A stretch of DNA of 64,000 bases, taken from positions 18,502,774 to 18,566,773 of the forward strand of contig CM050664.1 of assembly GCA_027574665.1 (NCBI GenBank). The letters are read 5' to 3'. Source of the stretch: Rhynochetos jubatus. Lineage: Eukaryota > Chordata > Aves > Eurypygiformes > Rhynochetidae. Made by a program: the position numbers and the translations under genes. This document shows, in pieces, positions 37,801-48,811 of this stretch. The stretch's first letter is position 1. Each line of letters begins with the position of its first letter. The notes under the pieces were generated by a model. It saw nothing but the letters and a program-made list of their open reading frames with translations, had not been told where the DNA came from and did not search any database.

Positions 37801-39969
37801 GATTTATATTCCCTTCTACACTGGTACATGCATTTATCGTTTGCTAAAGGCTGACAGCCCTGGAGACCTAAGCTCTTTATTTATCCACAGAGTGAAATTC
37901 CTCTCTCTGTAGAGGGGATGCCAAAGGCACTAATTGTCAATGACACTGTTGCACACAAACAATATCCTTTCTCGATTTTTCCAGCCAGAATAATTTTGCC
38001 AAGTGAAGGAGAACTCCTGAAATGAAAGCTGATTTGGAGAATTTTTCTGTCAGAGGCAATGGGACTTCAGCTTGAGAACCTAGACCAGCCCAAGCAAAGG
38101 TGAGGGGAAGAATGGCGATGCTGTCAGATAGGGGATTTTTTTCTTATGCCTTACCTATACTCTAGAGCCTAATGCTCTTTGTGGAGCAATCAGGTAAGGG
38201 ACTATGCATTCAGAGGTGAGCAGTAACCTTTATTTTGTCAGTAGGACCCATATGCTAACGACGGTGTTGTCAGGAGATGAGTTCAGAGAAGCTTAAGACA
38301 GGAGTTCTGGGCATGCACACGCCTTTACATTAGGTACACTATCACCATCAGAGTGTAGGACTCAAATGTCAGAGATTTTTGATCATTATTTTATTAATTT
38401 CAATCAGTTTAAAATTTTCAGATATACTCCAACTGAGCTCCTTTAGCTCTCTGCTTTGCTCAGCGCTTGTATGGTTTACTAGTAGGCATACCTGGTATGT
38501 GCTGGTCCAGACATAACTCATATTTCCTATCCTTCAACAGTCAAAAGTGTTGCTGATCCTATTGTTGTTATTTTAGGGATGCAAAAAAAAAGAGCGGGAG
38601 GGAGATCTTGTGACATAAGAATACTTTTCTAACCTTGCATATTGGTTTTAAATGTGGTCCTAACGTGTGACTCTATCACAGCTTCCAAAATACCTTCCAC
38701 AAGCAGAATCCATAGAAACTACCAAGTAGTTAAAAACAGCCTATAAAGAGTAATATTGAAAGGTATTATTTATTCATTTCCTTCTGTAAAAAGAAGGTGA
38801 TGCTAGGGGGGAAAAACTGAATTTAACAAAAAGCTGAATTTTGATCTTCTCTTTTACATCCCTTTAACAACCGTTTAAGTAGGCAGCATCCTCCAGGTTT
38901 ACTCCTCTCTGAAATCCCAGAGAGAGGAAGTTCCCATTTAATCTGAGGAAAGAAAGCAGCTTTGGCCCAGTGTTTATTCTGCTATAGTGTTCTACAGGAA
39001 TGGCTACAGGGCATCTACTCAAGAAATGTGAAAAGCAGTTTTATTTTAATTACATCAATTTATGTTCATTAAAAAGCCTCCTCAATAACTAACCCTGGTA
39101 TTGAATTGTTTTGTATCTCTTCCTAATGCACTCAGACAATGTTTATTTAATTTAATTGACAGTAAGGGTGAATTTATAGGACTGTAATTCACACTTTTAG
39201 TCAAAGGAAAAAACATGGAACTGTATTATTTGCTGCAAAAATGAAGTAAGGAAATTCATCAGGGCAAAATATATATTCAGACTTAATAGTTTCCCTCATT
39301 AGGGTCTCTTAATGGGGTTTCTTTTGCAATTACTCCAGGGCATTTGGACCTGGCCATTGTGAGAACCTGACAAACAACACTGAAATAAATCCAAACGTTA
39401 GAGAAGTTTTTAACGGCATAACGTTGGCTTCTTCCTTTCTTAGATATTACTTTCTCTGCAGTAAGAAATACTGTTTCCAAAAGATGTCCATTTTCTCCTT
39501 TCTTTTTTTTTTTTTAATGGGAACCTTTGCTTCGCCATTTCAGCACAGGTTGTGGTTTTGGAATAAATAATCAGACTACCTGCAGTTGCTGAAGAGCCAG
39601 TCTGGATCACAGGTAAGAAAGGTGCCTTCAACTCAGCTGTTGATAATTTTTGCTTAACCTTTCTATGCTTGGGTCTATGGAAAAGAAAGTCTTCAAATAA
39701 CTCGATCTAAAAAGAAGAAAAAATAAAGTCCTACCGCAGCCCACCATCCTTTCTATCTTTGGAGGAAGATGTGTGAAGGTGATATGTCCAAATGGTAAGG
39801 GAAGGCTGGTTTTGTTGGACCCTGCATTGCAGGGTATCTCTGAGGAGCCTTGTAAGGCTGAAATCAATGCTGTCTCCTTCCACCAAAGGGCAGCAGGTGT
39901 CTCCTCACGGGCCTCTCACTGGTGTACTCCAATGAACCAGGAGGCAGCTGGTTTCTGTACATTTCCTCC
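34801..39969. other. Unannotated DNA; longest chance frame of the window
   Basis: The longest open frame of the window, 195 codons on the plus strand at 34949-35536, lies just right of the LTR. It contains a 16-base tandem duplication, shows no domain, signal peptide or splice context that I recognise, and frames of 62 and 110 codons oppose it. One frame of that length is not surprising in 64 kb. The stretches 37780-37990 and 39010-39200 have a texture reminiscent of conserved noncoding elements. A run of 13 T lies at 39503-39515. No gene is called. Confidence 0.55.
35341..35372. repeat. Perfect tandem duplication, 16 bp x 2
   Basis: AAGATGCATGCCCAAC occurs at 35341-35356 and again at 35357-35372 with no mismatch, which implies a recent duplication. 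Sixteen is not a multiple of three, so it would shift any reading frame crossing it. That argues against the surrounding 195-codon frame being an old conserved gene. Confidence 0.85.
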
Positions 39970-40960
39970 CTAGAAGCAGCCACCCTCACTTTTTGGTGAT
40001 TTCATTTTTTCAAATATCCAGTCTAAACCTGCCCTGACACAACTCAAGGCTGGTTCATCTTATCCTAACACTTGTCACTTGGGAGATCAGTTCCCCCTAC
40101 TTTGCACCTTCCTTTCAGGCAGTTGTAGAGAGCGATGAGGTCTCCCCTGAGCGTCTTCTTCTCCCGGCTGAACACCCCCAGCTCCCTCGGCCGCTCCTCA
40201 CAGGACTTGTGCTCCAGCCCCTTCCCCAGCTTCGTTCCCTTCTCTGGACACGCTCCAGCACCTCAGCATCTTTCTTGCAGTGAGGGACCCAAAACACAGT
40301 ATTTGAGGTGTGGTCTCACTGATGACCAGTACAGGGGGACATCCCTACCTGGGTCCTGCTGGCCACACTGTTCCTGATGCCATTGGCCTTGTTGTCCACC
40401 CGGGCACAGTGCTGGCTCATACTTAGTCAGCTCTTGACCAACGTTCCATGGGGGAGTTTTTCAGCCCCTCTTCCACTGTTTTGCATGAGGTGGTTGTGAC
40501 TGAAGTGCAGGACCCGGCACTGAGCCCTGTTGAACCTCATACAGGTGGCCTCAGGCCCATGGATCCAGCCTGTGTAAGATAATGAAGATGCTGAGATAGT
40601 GGGGAAGTTTCTCTTATTTCTCATTTGGATTACAGTGGCTCCAAAATAACAATGGGGATTCTATCATGCCATGAGCACCTAGCTTGAGAGATGGCAGCTG
40701 TTGTGGAGAGATCACATACAGCTGGCCTTGGCCCATTTGTCCAGCCTGTCCCGACCCCTCTGAGTAGCCTTCGTGCCTTAAGGCAAATCAAGCCTCCTGC
40801 CCAACTTGGTGTCATCTGCAAACTTACCGAGGGTGTGCTGGATCACCCAGACCGGTAAGGATATTAAACAGACCTGGCTCCGACACTGAGCCCTGGGGAA
40901 CACCGCTTGTTACCAGCTGCCAGAGAGAGGTGTAGCTCTATTCACCACAACTCGCTGGAG
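39970..40960 (-). mobile_element. CR1 LINE fragment 1, interrupted, 3' end missing
   Basis: On the minus strand this encodes pieces of the CR1 ORF2 reverse transcriptase. The catalytic FADD box is readable as KFADDTKLG (about 40800-40828) and the upstream GVPQGSV-type motif lies near 40886-40908, followed by the C-terminal part toward 39990. The usual CR1 3' terminal segment ending in ATTCTATGAT-type repeats is absent, and the match fades out near 39970-39995. The body is interrupted at about 40574-40713 by non-CR1 sequence, after which CR1 resumes with a partly repeated segment (40536-40573 resembles 40714-40749). The copy is decayed and not functional. Only the interrupting block looks recent. 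Confidence 0.9.
40444..40713. repeat. 270-bp block identical to 56809-57078
   Basis: Base-by-base reading finds no difference between 40444-40713 and 56809-57078 (offset 16365). The first 130 bases are CR1 ORF2 sequence and the remaining 140 are not CR1. Just outside the block the two loci differ at roughly one base in eight, and at the left junction this locus lacks about 17 bases that the other has. To the right, one mismatch and then complete divergence follow. This locus appears to be the recipient, because CR1 continues on both sides of the foreign 140 bases. Confidence 0.85.
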
Positions 40961-43865
40961 TGAAGTGGGATCTGACCGCACGACCTAACTGCTTAGTCTG
41001 TATTTAAGTTCCGTGTTTTTAAGGAATTGCTCTGTTGCAAGCTGAGTATAATATCTTTGAGATGACAAGATTTCTTCCTGTGCTGTAATAAATAAAGGTG
41101 AGTCTGATGCTCAGAATTAATAAATGGAGTTTATTTGTCCAGACAATCACCCTTCAGTACAAATTCAAAGGCACTGATGAACTTTGGCCTCACTGTGTGA
41201 AGCTTTTACAATACAGTGATTATTATCAGATCTCAGTAACTTCCAGTAATGTCTAAGCAGCATCAACAACAGCTATCACACAATTTCATTGGGCTTTCAG
41301 ATAAGTATCTAGAAGTAGAACCAAGTTTTAGAGGTATAAAGAATGCAATTACCATTTTAATACCTTTGCACAGGGAACAGGAAGATTAATTTTTGTAGGT
41401 CTATTTTTGTGATTTTTCACAGGTTAGGAAAGACATACAAAAAGCTGGCAACAATACACTAGGAATAAATTAAGTGTTGCTGATAGCTAATTAAAGAGCA
41501 CAACTACATAGCAGAATTATTGGAAAAATCAAAACATCTTGTATTTTTGATTGTGTTTCCAGAAAAAAGAGGAGAAATTTTTATATTGTTGGCTCTTGTT
41601 TCTTAATGAAGTCTAAACCATCATTTTCAAAGCAAGGTTATGTCTCAGAAGTCCTGACAATGGAAAAAAGGTATTTGTCTTCCCCTTTTGGCTATATTTA
41701 TTGTTGTAACGCTTGTGATTGTATTTATTGTTACCTGTCAATTCCTGTATTCTAATGCATGGATATGGTGTGTTTTATAGCTTAATGTCTAGCTCATTCA
41801 CTGCTTCCTCATGGGGCTTTTAGAGGTGGTCCAGTAGAAAATGAATTCAGATTCGAAATGGTGTGGATATGCGAGTACTTTATTGAGATCCAGTTTAAGA
41901 AAAGCAGTATAAGCTGGCAAACGTACTAGAGATCTGGGCTAATTCTGGGGAAAGCAGTAGTGTTTTGGCACAGAATCAGCAGGAGATTTGCTGCAAGCGG
42001 CTGGTGACCTTCTCTTTTCCTTTAAAACTTAATCTGAGCTGAGCATTTGTAGCTGTGTTACATCTGGGGGGCGGAGGGAGGCATGATGTATTGTCCACAG
42101 TCTGCACAGCAGTGTGCAGCATCATGTCAAAATCAAGATGGACTTGATAACTCTAATTAGTATTATCTCCCTATAGCATGCTGCCAGGGATGTTGCTAAG
42201 ATGCTGTGTGGGTCGGCAAGGTGGCGAAACAACAAAGGCAATCGGCAAGAAGAATAGAAACAAACCCTTTAAAGGGCATGTTCCACGTTTTTCCTGTGTC
42301 TCAAGCATTAGAGATATTGAGCTTATATTTTAGACTGGAGATAAAGTATGGAAAATCCATGACTTTTAGATCTTGCTACAAATTAATCTATTCACCAGAC
42401 AGAAAGTTTTAAAGTGGGTTCAGGCTTGAGGCATCATACTGATGTCTGCAAGCAAGAACAAAGCCCCAGCGGCTGTGCTATCACAGCCCATCACGCCTCT
42501 GACAGCTCACCGCAACGGGAACAGATAGGTGGCAAGTTTTAATGACCTGTTAATATAACTGGCCACGCTTATATAAACGCTAGGAACACTGGCGTCTCCT
42601 GCAACATATTTCTGAGGTGTCTGGGGGTTTGTGACAAAGGTGTTGAGATTGTTACAGGTGTTGCATGGTATTTTCTAGTTTGGGGGATGTGGGGTGGGAG
42701 GGAAGAGGAAGGATGCAAACTAAATATACTTGAGGAACTCTAGAATATTTGGCTGTGTTTGCCTAAACTGGACTTGTCTAGGGGTAATATGAACGTCAGA
42801 GTTCTTGCCACAAAAACCTGAAAACTGTAAAGTCACACAGTTGAATGAAGTTCCTTAATACATCTGTATGTAAAAAAGCTCTGTGATTTTAAACCAATCT
42901 TACTCCACTGTCTCTCTTGGAGGAGTTAGATTTATGGTCGCTCCATGGGCATCTGTTTTAATGAATAAAGTATAATTTAAGGACATAAAATGAATTTTAG
43001 CTAGTGGGAGAAACTAAAGAATTCATTTTCCCCAGTGTTTTCCTTTCAGTGAAGAGAATAGCATCAGGTTCCCTTTTACAAGAAAGCATCACCCATGTTT
43101 TGAAAGATGGGATTTTTTGACACCCTTTTCCTGACGTTTCTTTTTTCAGTAGTAAATGCTCAAGAAGGAAACTATTTCAACAATCTGCTTTCCAAACTAA
43201 AGTGGGACCAGGAGGTATTTTTTTCCCTCAGGTATTGCCGATAACACTTCAGAAACATGATTTCTTTTAAAAGCATATATCTGAGCGTTCCATAAGTTTA
43301 TTCTGCAGCAGTTGCATCCAAGGGTTGAGACCTCCTGTGAGAGCCACAGAGAGTCCAGAGTTACAAAACATGATGTTTCTGAGAAAGGTTAAGGCCCTGG
43401 TTACTCACCCGCCCACACCTGCATCACCACGCTGCTCGCCCCAGAGTCCTCTGGTGTAAGCCCTGTTGGGAGCCCACTGCCGTGCCTTGGCTGTGTCAGC
43501 GAGGAGGTTGTTTATAGTCTAAGCACCACGGTGACTTGTGTGGGATGCTTTCTCCGTGAAACATCCTAACTCTGTGGAGATAATGCTGCCTGTGGGTTGT
43601 CATCCTGCCTTGACATTTTAAAGTGTTTAGCTCTGCTGTCTCATAGTGAATTCCACTTTCTGCTGGTGCTGTTGACAAGCTGCCTTCTGCACAACCCTGC
43701 ATCGCCATACATCTTTTTAGGAGTCAGATGTAGTGATCAGTAACAGCTCCCCAGCAGAGCTGACCACCACTGACTCCTCGCAGAGTCCACGTTTACCTTG
43801 TGTACTAAGAGTAGGAGCTGCCACAATACTGCAAGGCAGGGAGGGGCTAGCAAGAAGCACAGACT
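40961..43865. other. Unannotated single-copy DNA
   Basis: No gene is recognised. A TATATAAAC motif at 42570-42578 sits in a short stretch with several CpGs (42500-42600) and is listed separately. A possible small exon at 43150-43214 was considered and rejected. Otherwise the sequence is AT-rich and unremarkable. Confidence 0.5.
42570..42578 (+). promoter_or_regulatory. TATA-like motif in a small CpG-bearing patch
   Basis: The sequence TATATAAAC is flanked by CACGCT and GCTAGG. The 100 bases around it contain several CpGs in an otherwise CpG-poor region. A TATA box would place a start site near 42600, but no first exon or splice donor of quality follows. TATA-like strings arise often by chance in AT-rich DNA. 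Confidence 0.15.
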
Positions 43866-43965
43866 TTGCTGTGACTTTGGGTGGGTCCCTTGCCAGCTGT
43901 CCCTGTCAGCTGGAAAGCAGAAATAATACCATCCTTCTGTCCTACAGACGTTTTCTGATAAATGC
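43866..43965 (+). repeat. Possible MIR-like ancient SINE fragment
   Basis: GTGACTTTGGGTGGGTCCCT (43871-43890) resembles the MIR core (a GTGACCTTGGGCAAGTCACT-like string). It is followed at the expected distance by GAAATAATACCATCCTTCTG, which matches the typical core tail (a GGATAATAATACCTACCT-like string) in order. The spacing and order of the two blocks is the main support. It is highly diverged and I assign it from memory only. Confidence 0.4.
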
Positions 43966-44511
43966 CTGTTCCTTTCAAGAGGTATTTGAATTTTACTTAG
44001 TCTTATTAATACAATTAGCTAAACTGGATTACACAAGCTGATGGGTATCCCTTGCAGAATAGAATTATGTGTTTTGGTGATGCTCAGCACTCAGTCCAGT
44101 CACATGCATAGAATAAAAAGAGCTGGTCTTAACTGATTACTAGAAAAATACATACTGTATATGCTCAGGAAACCTTTTTTTAAAAAAAAGAGTTAAGAAA
44201 GCTATAAATACAAGAGAAGTATGTCTGTAATTTCTATTTAATTTAAACAGGTCTTTGAAAGTCTTTGTACCACTGGTATTGGGGGTTTTAATCATGACAT
44301 GGATCAGAATTGTAGTCACTGGGGATTTCCAACTGACACCTGCCCCATGGGGTTCTCTGTGTTGTCCTCATCTTCCTAAGCTGTGGTACTTGGCTGCGGG
44401 AGCTGCAGCTGAAGTGACAAAATTGTTCTGCTATGAAATTATGCATAGCAGGATTGTGGCTGTATAGCGCTCCATCTACTCTGCCCATATGCTTTTAAGA
44501 TGCATTTGCTC

Positions 44512-44541
44512 CCATCGTATCTGTGAATCAAGATACGATGG
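44512..44541. repeat. Inverted repeat, 11-bp perfect arms, 8-base loop
   Basis: CCATCGTATCT (44512-44522) and AGATACGATGG (44531-44541) are exact reverse complements separated by GTGAATCA. Each arm contains a CpG, which is unusual for a chance AT-rich hairpin in CpG-poor DNA. Directly after it, ATGGCATTTAT recurs (44537-44570). No known element or RNA family is recognised. Confidence 0.75.
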
Positions 44542-45060
44542 CATTTATGGCTTTATGGCATTTATAAGGCAGTAGCTAACTCTCCAAAGCAGGAGCTGGA
44601 GATAAGCAGCTTGTAAACTGGTAACTTGTAAGTATAAATTTATTATCCATTTGGAATGGGCAATAGGCTTACTAGACTGAATAAAAGAGGAAGGGCTTTA
44701 TCCCAGAGAAAAAGGCCTTGGATTTTATTTTTTTTTTGAAGGATGAGGGCCAGAAGGAAAGGAATAGATCCTTCTGTTTTACGTGTGCTTCTTTATGGAA
44801 GGGGGAAGTGTTGGCATTCAGCAGAAAAGTCAGAACTTTATGTCAAACCCCAGTACTTTCTTCAGTTTATTTATTTACTCAAAACAATAGCTATACATCA
44901 AAAATACTTTTGGTAGAAATGTGTCTTCAGGTATCTCACAGGAGACATGCGAGATACAAATGAAAAATTCTCTTACCAACTGTGTTTTCTTTTTTAACTT
45001 CACAGGAGATTGTGCTTTAAAGAAAGCTTTGTCTAATACTAAAGCAGAAAATGTTTTCAT

Positions 45061-45110
45061 TAAAAAACAAACAAAAAAAAAGAGTGAAAAAAATGCTTAG
45101 AAAACACATT
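45061..45110. repeat. A-rich low-complexity tract
   Basis: A-runs of six and more bases are interrupted by single C and G residues, including AAACAAACAAAAAAAAA. This is simple low-complexity sequence. Confidence 0.6.
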
Positions 45111-47119
45111 CTAAATCAAAAATTACTTTCTTTGTGACTATTTCTGTGGGCCTCTTTCATGTCCATGTCCTCTGGACATTTCAGCAAAGAGCAAGGCTGG
45201 CATGAAGACTGGGGAAGAGCGTTTTATGCTTGCATCTCACATCACACAGTGCTGTGCTGGAACTCGTGTGTGAGTGAGGCTGGCCAGGTTCATCGCTGGG
45301 CTGATCAGAAGAGAAAAGTGCCACACAGCTGAGGTAAATAAGCATGGCAGAGCAAATTTTGACAGTTATGCCAAAGTAATTTGAATTAGACAAACCTTTG
45401 ATGTCTACAAAGCTGGACTTGATATCCTGGTGGGAACAGGTTTTCCCATTATATTTTCATTTAATAATTTTTTTACTGTAGTTTGGGCAGAAATAACACA
45501 AAAATGGCTTTTTGACAGACTCATATGCTTGCTTCTGAACTCCCAGGGAATGCAGAGATCTGACCAGGCAAAAACCTGCAGAACAAGTAACACCAAACTG
45601 TGACTCTTACTCCTTGCTTACTTCTTTCTTACGTAGCTGTGGGTTCGTGTGGAAAAGGTTAATTTTTAAGAAGTTATTCCAAATCCTTACTCAGGTTTCA
45701 ATCCATAATAAACACAATTTGTAAAATAAGGGGCAAATCTTCCAATGATGAAAGGGATTTGCTGCACTGAACATGTGGAGGTTCTGTCTCAGGTAGATGT
45801 AAGTGCAACTAATAATCTGAGAAGGAAGGTCAGCATGGAGGAGGCAAGGTACATTTTTAATTTACACACCTCTGTAGCTTGTGGCAGGTGTTGAAACTGG
45901 CATCACTGATGAAGGGAAAACAGAAAAGAGATGGGAAGTTGTCTGGCATTATCAGTTTTAAGTCATGCACTTGAAAATGATACAATGTGAAATGTAGAGA
46001 CTTAATGCAGAGAATTTTATACTTCGGCAAGAATGCTCCTACCCCTGCTGATTAGCTGACAGTTGTGGTCAACTATTTCCCAGAGGTAATGCAGTTTTAT
46101 AATTAGGCCCTCAGTAAGCGATGCCTTTCTGCTCATGCCTCACCCCATAGAGATTTGCAGTGTGGAGGTTTTCAGCTGTGGGTGTGATGTCTGACACGCA
46201 TTGACCAGAAGTAACCGGAGTAAAGGAAGAACTGGGATTACACCAAGCGTGTTTGATTAGCACTGAGGATTTCTGTATCAGGCTTCCACTTCAGTGAATT
46301 CTTCAGGGTCATGAAGTGTTCATTAGGTGAATGGGAATTTGTATATTTGTAAAATGACCTTTGTCACCCTGGGATAAAGCATGACTGTGTTGCCTGGGGA
46401 CACAACAGGAGTGGCCTCGTGCTTCCCGACTCTCCCCTTGCGCTGAGAGTGCTCACAGGGAGCAGCGCGAAGTGCTGGCCGAGGAATGCTTTACTCATCA
46501 TTCACCATTTTCATAATTTCAGGTATTTTCCTGATAGGAAACGACTTGTGTGGAGTGAAGCCTTGCTTTCCAGTGCCACACACCAGAACCGTGTCAGGAG
46601 GTCTTAAATGCCTGGCACTGCAGTCCTCCCCTCTGACATCAGCAGCAGAGATGTAACGTGGGGTTCATCAAGATGACTTTTCTCTCTGGTTGCCATTATA
46701 AATGCTGTTTCCTGCCAGAGTCCCATTCCCAGAATCTTCTTCAATGAAAATATGAAAAGCTTAGTGAAGTTTTCTCCAGGTTATTTCTTTCTACCCTAAT
46801 AAGACTCTTCCCCATAGCTGGGGCATTCCATTCATGCACAGTGGGAGACCCGTGCTTTGCAATCTGCATAGAATCTGCTTCACTTTGCTGACCAACATCA
46901 GAGAGAGGGTCTAAAATGCAGTATCAGACAGTGCCACCTTGGTGAAGCTCATGATAAGCAGAAAAAAACCCGAAGTAGTGAATGATTTCCCATGTTGTCA
47001 TACCATAGTAGATTTTCAAAAAGGCTCAACATATGCTTATTTTTTCCTCAAATGGTTTTCAAGTTATGGCAAAAATATGAGCACGCACAGATAAATTATT
47101 GGAACATTTTCTCTACGTT

Positions 47120-47245
47120 TGCATGCATAGATATACATGTAGATAGATCTATAAATGCACAGACTTGTGTGCATGCATGCAAATACATAGATGTTTGTGC
47201 ACGTTCTTGTGTGGATATATATACACATATGTGTTCATCCATACA
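47120..47245. repeat. Degenerate alternating purine-pyrimidine stretch
   Basis: The stretch is rich in GCATGCATGC, TATATATACACATATGTG and related strings, a decayed mixture of TG/CA and TA dinucleotides. Such DNA can favour Z-form or cruciform structure. A similar but shorter patch lies at 52803-52880. I see no element boundary. Confidence 0.5.
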
Positions 47246-48769
47246 CCCAAGAAAATAATTTTCCATAGCCTTTCTCTTGTTTAACAATAATACTGAAATA
47301 GTGGCATTCAACAATCTAAATCCTCAAACGTGTTGAAGAAAGGTAGATTTTTAATGGTGTTAAATGAAGCATTTAGCACAGAGGGCCTCTCACCTTCAGT
47401 GGCACACTCTCAAAATGAAATCCAGTGTTCAGATATAATAATAAAAAGAAGAAAAACAATATTACCTGTTTAAAGAGAATATAAAAATCCAATTAAGCTC
47501 TGAATTTTAATTTGCTTTCAAGCATGGGTTTGTTGCTCTGTGAAAAGAATGAAAATGTAAATGACATTTCTGTGTGTTATCTACATAATCCAGAGGCTAG
47601 AATATCCTGTCATGCTTATTTTGTCTAGTGATGATAAAACTAAACAGTTTTAACTGAATTTCCTGTAAATGGGCAAATAATCAAAAATGAACATCTTAAT
47701 ATTCTGATCTTTCATTAATTTATTTATAAATGCTGTTATAAAGAGATTAGCTTTTACGAAAGAGTGAATTTTGCCTGGCATCTGAGAGCAGTGGCAGGCT
47801 GGAAGCCCATGAAGTGCTACGGGTGGCAAAAAGCTGGAGCGCTCACTCACTTCTGAACTGTGCATTCAACAGAAGGCAAGAAGGGAAGCTCTGCACTCAA
47901 GAGGCCCATGTGGCATTAGCCGTTGGTGTGCAGATGCAGACTTTTGTCCCCAAGTACCACTACCATCTCCTCACCCCTGTTGTACCTGTGTGAGGTGGAT
48001 CAGTCATGGCTATTTGCTAAGTGCTTTGTTTTACGTGAATTAGTTAGCACGTGTTGAAGGGTGGCAGAACGAAAAGGTGGTGACCTGGGGGTGCAGGAGA
48101 GAGCCGGCATGGTAGGAGGCAGCTTGAGTGAATTTGTGTCTGTTCCAGCTATGGAACCTCAGTTTAGTAAACTCTGTTTCCTCTTGCCACTGACTTCCTG
48201 CCTTTTCTTTTTTCCTTAGATTTGCTTTATTTGGACTAAACAACAGAGAAAAACATCTGTACCTGGACTGTAAGTATCCAAATCAGCAATTAAATTTGTA
48301 CTTACATCAGACTGTCACCCACTGACCTTGTCTAGAAAGAAAATGTCCTAGGGATGAAGTGATAGCAAAATACACCTCAATCCCACCGTGCCCCTGCAGC
48401 CTGGGGGCTGTCCAGCCATGCTGCACCCTGTATCTGTGCTCTTGCCCTCCAAAGAGCATCGCCTCTTCCGAAGTAAGTCGGCACAACCTCAGATGCTGAG
48501 AGCTCAGGGGAGTGGGGCAGGCTTGGTCCTTTATTTGGGTATTTTATATATATTGTTAGGGAAAGATATTTGAACAAATTAGTAATTAGGTAGCACAGAA
48601 TACACCTGTGTAAGTGGTACCTGCAGAAGAGCAGACAGTATATCCAGACTGGTGTAACGCAGGTTACTCTCAGTAACTTTTGGTATGGCTCATAAAGATA
48701 ATTTAAAACAGGCAAAAGGCAGAATGTCCAAACCCACACTATTTTAACAGACCTTTGTGCCTAATTGTG

Positions 48770-48811
48770 GGATTAAGGATTCAAACAAAGGGATTAAGGA
48801 TTCAAACAAAG
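48770..48811. repeat. Perfect tandem duplication, 21 bp x 2
   Basis: The unit starting GGATTAAGGATTCAAACAAA occupies 48770-48790 and is repeated exactly at 48791-48811. The absence of mismatches implies a recent event. No gene crosses it. Confidence 0.9.

Noticed and set aside
39544-39610. An interval between a TTTCAG acceptor and a CAG/GTAAGA donor.
   Set aside because: All three frames contain stops. A noncoding exon is possible but cannot be supported.
43150-43214. A 65-base interval after a strong acceptor (TTTCTTTTTTCAG) with a plausible peptide, considered as a small exon.
   Set aside because: The donor side (GAG/GTATTT) is weak, two frames are open, no partner exon is nearby and the peptide matches no family I know.
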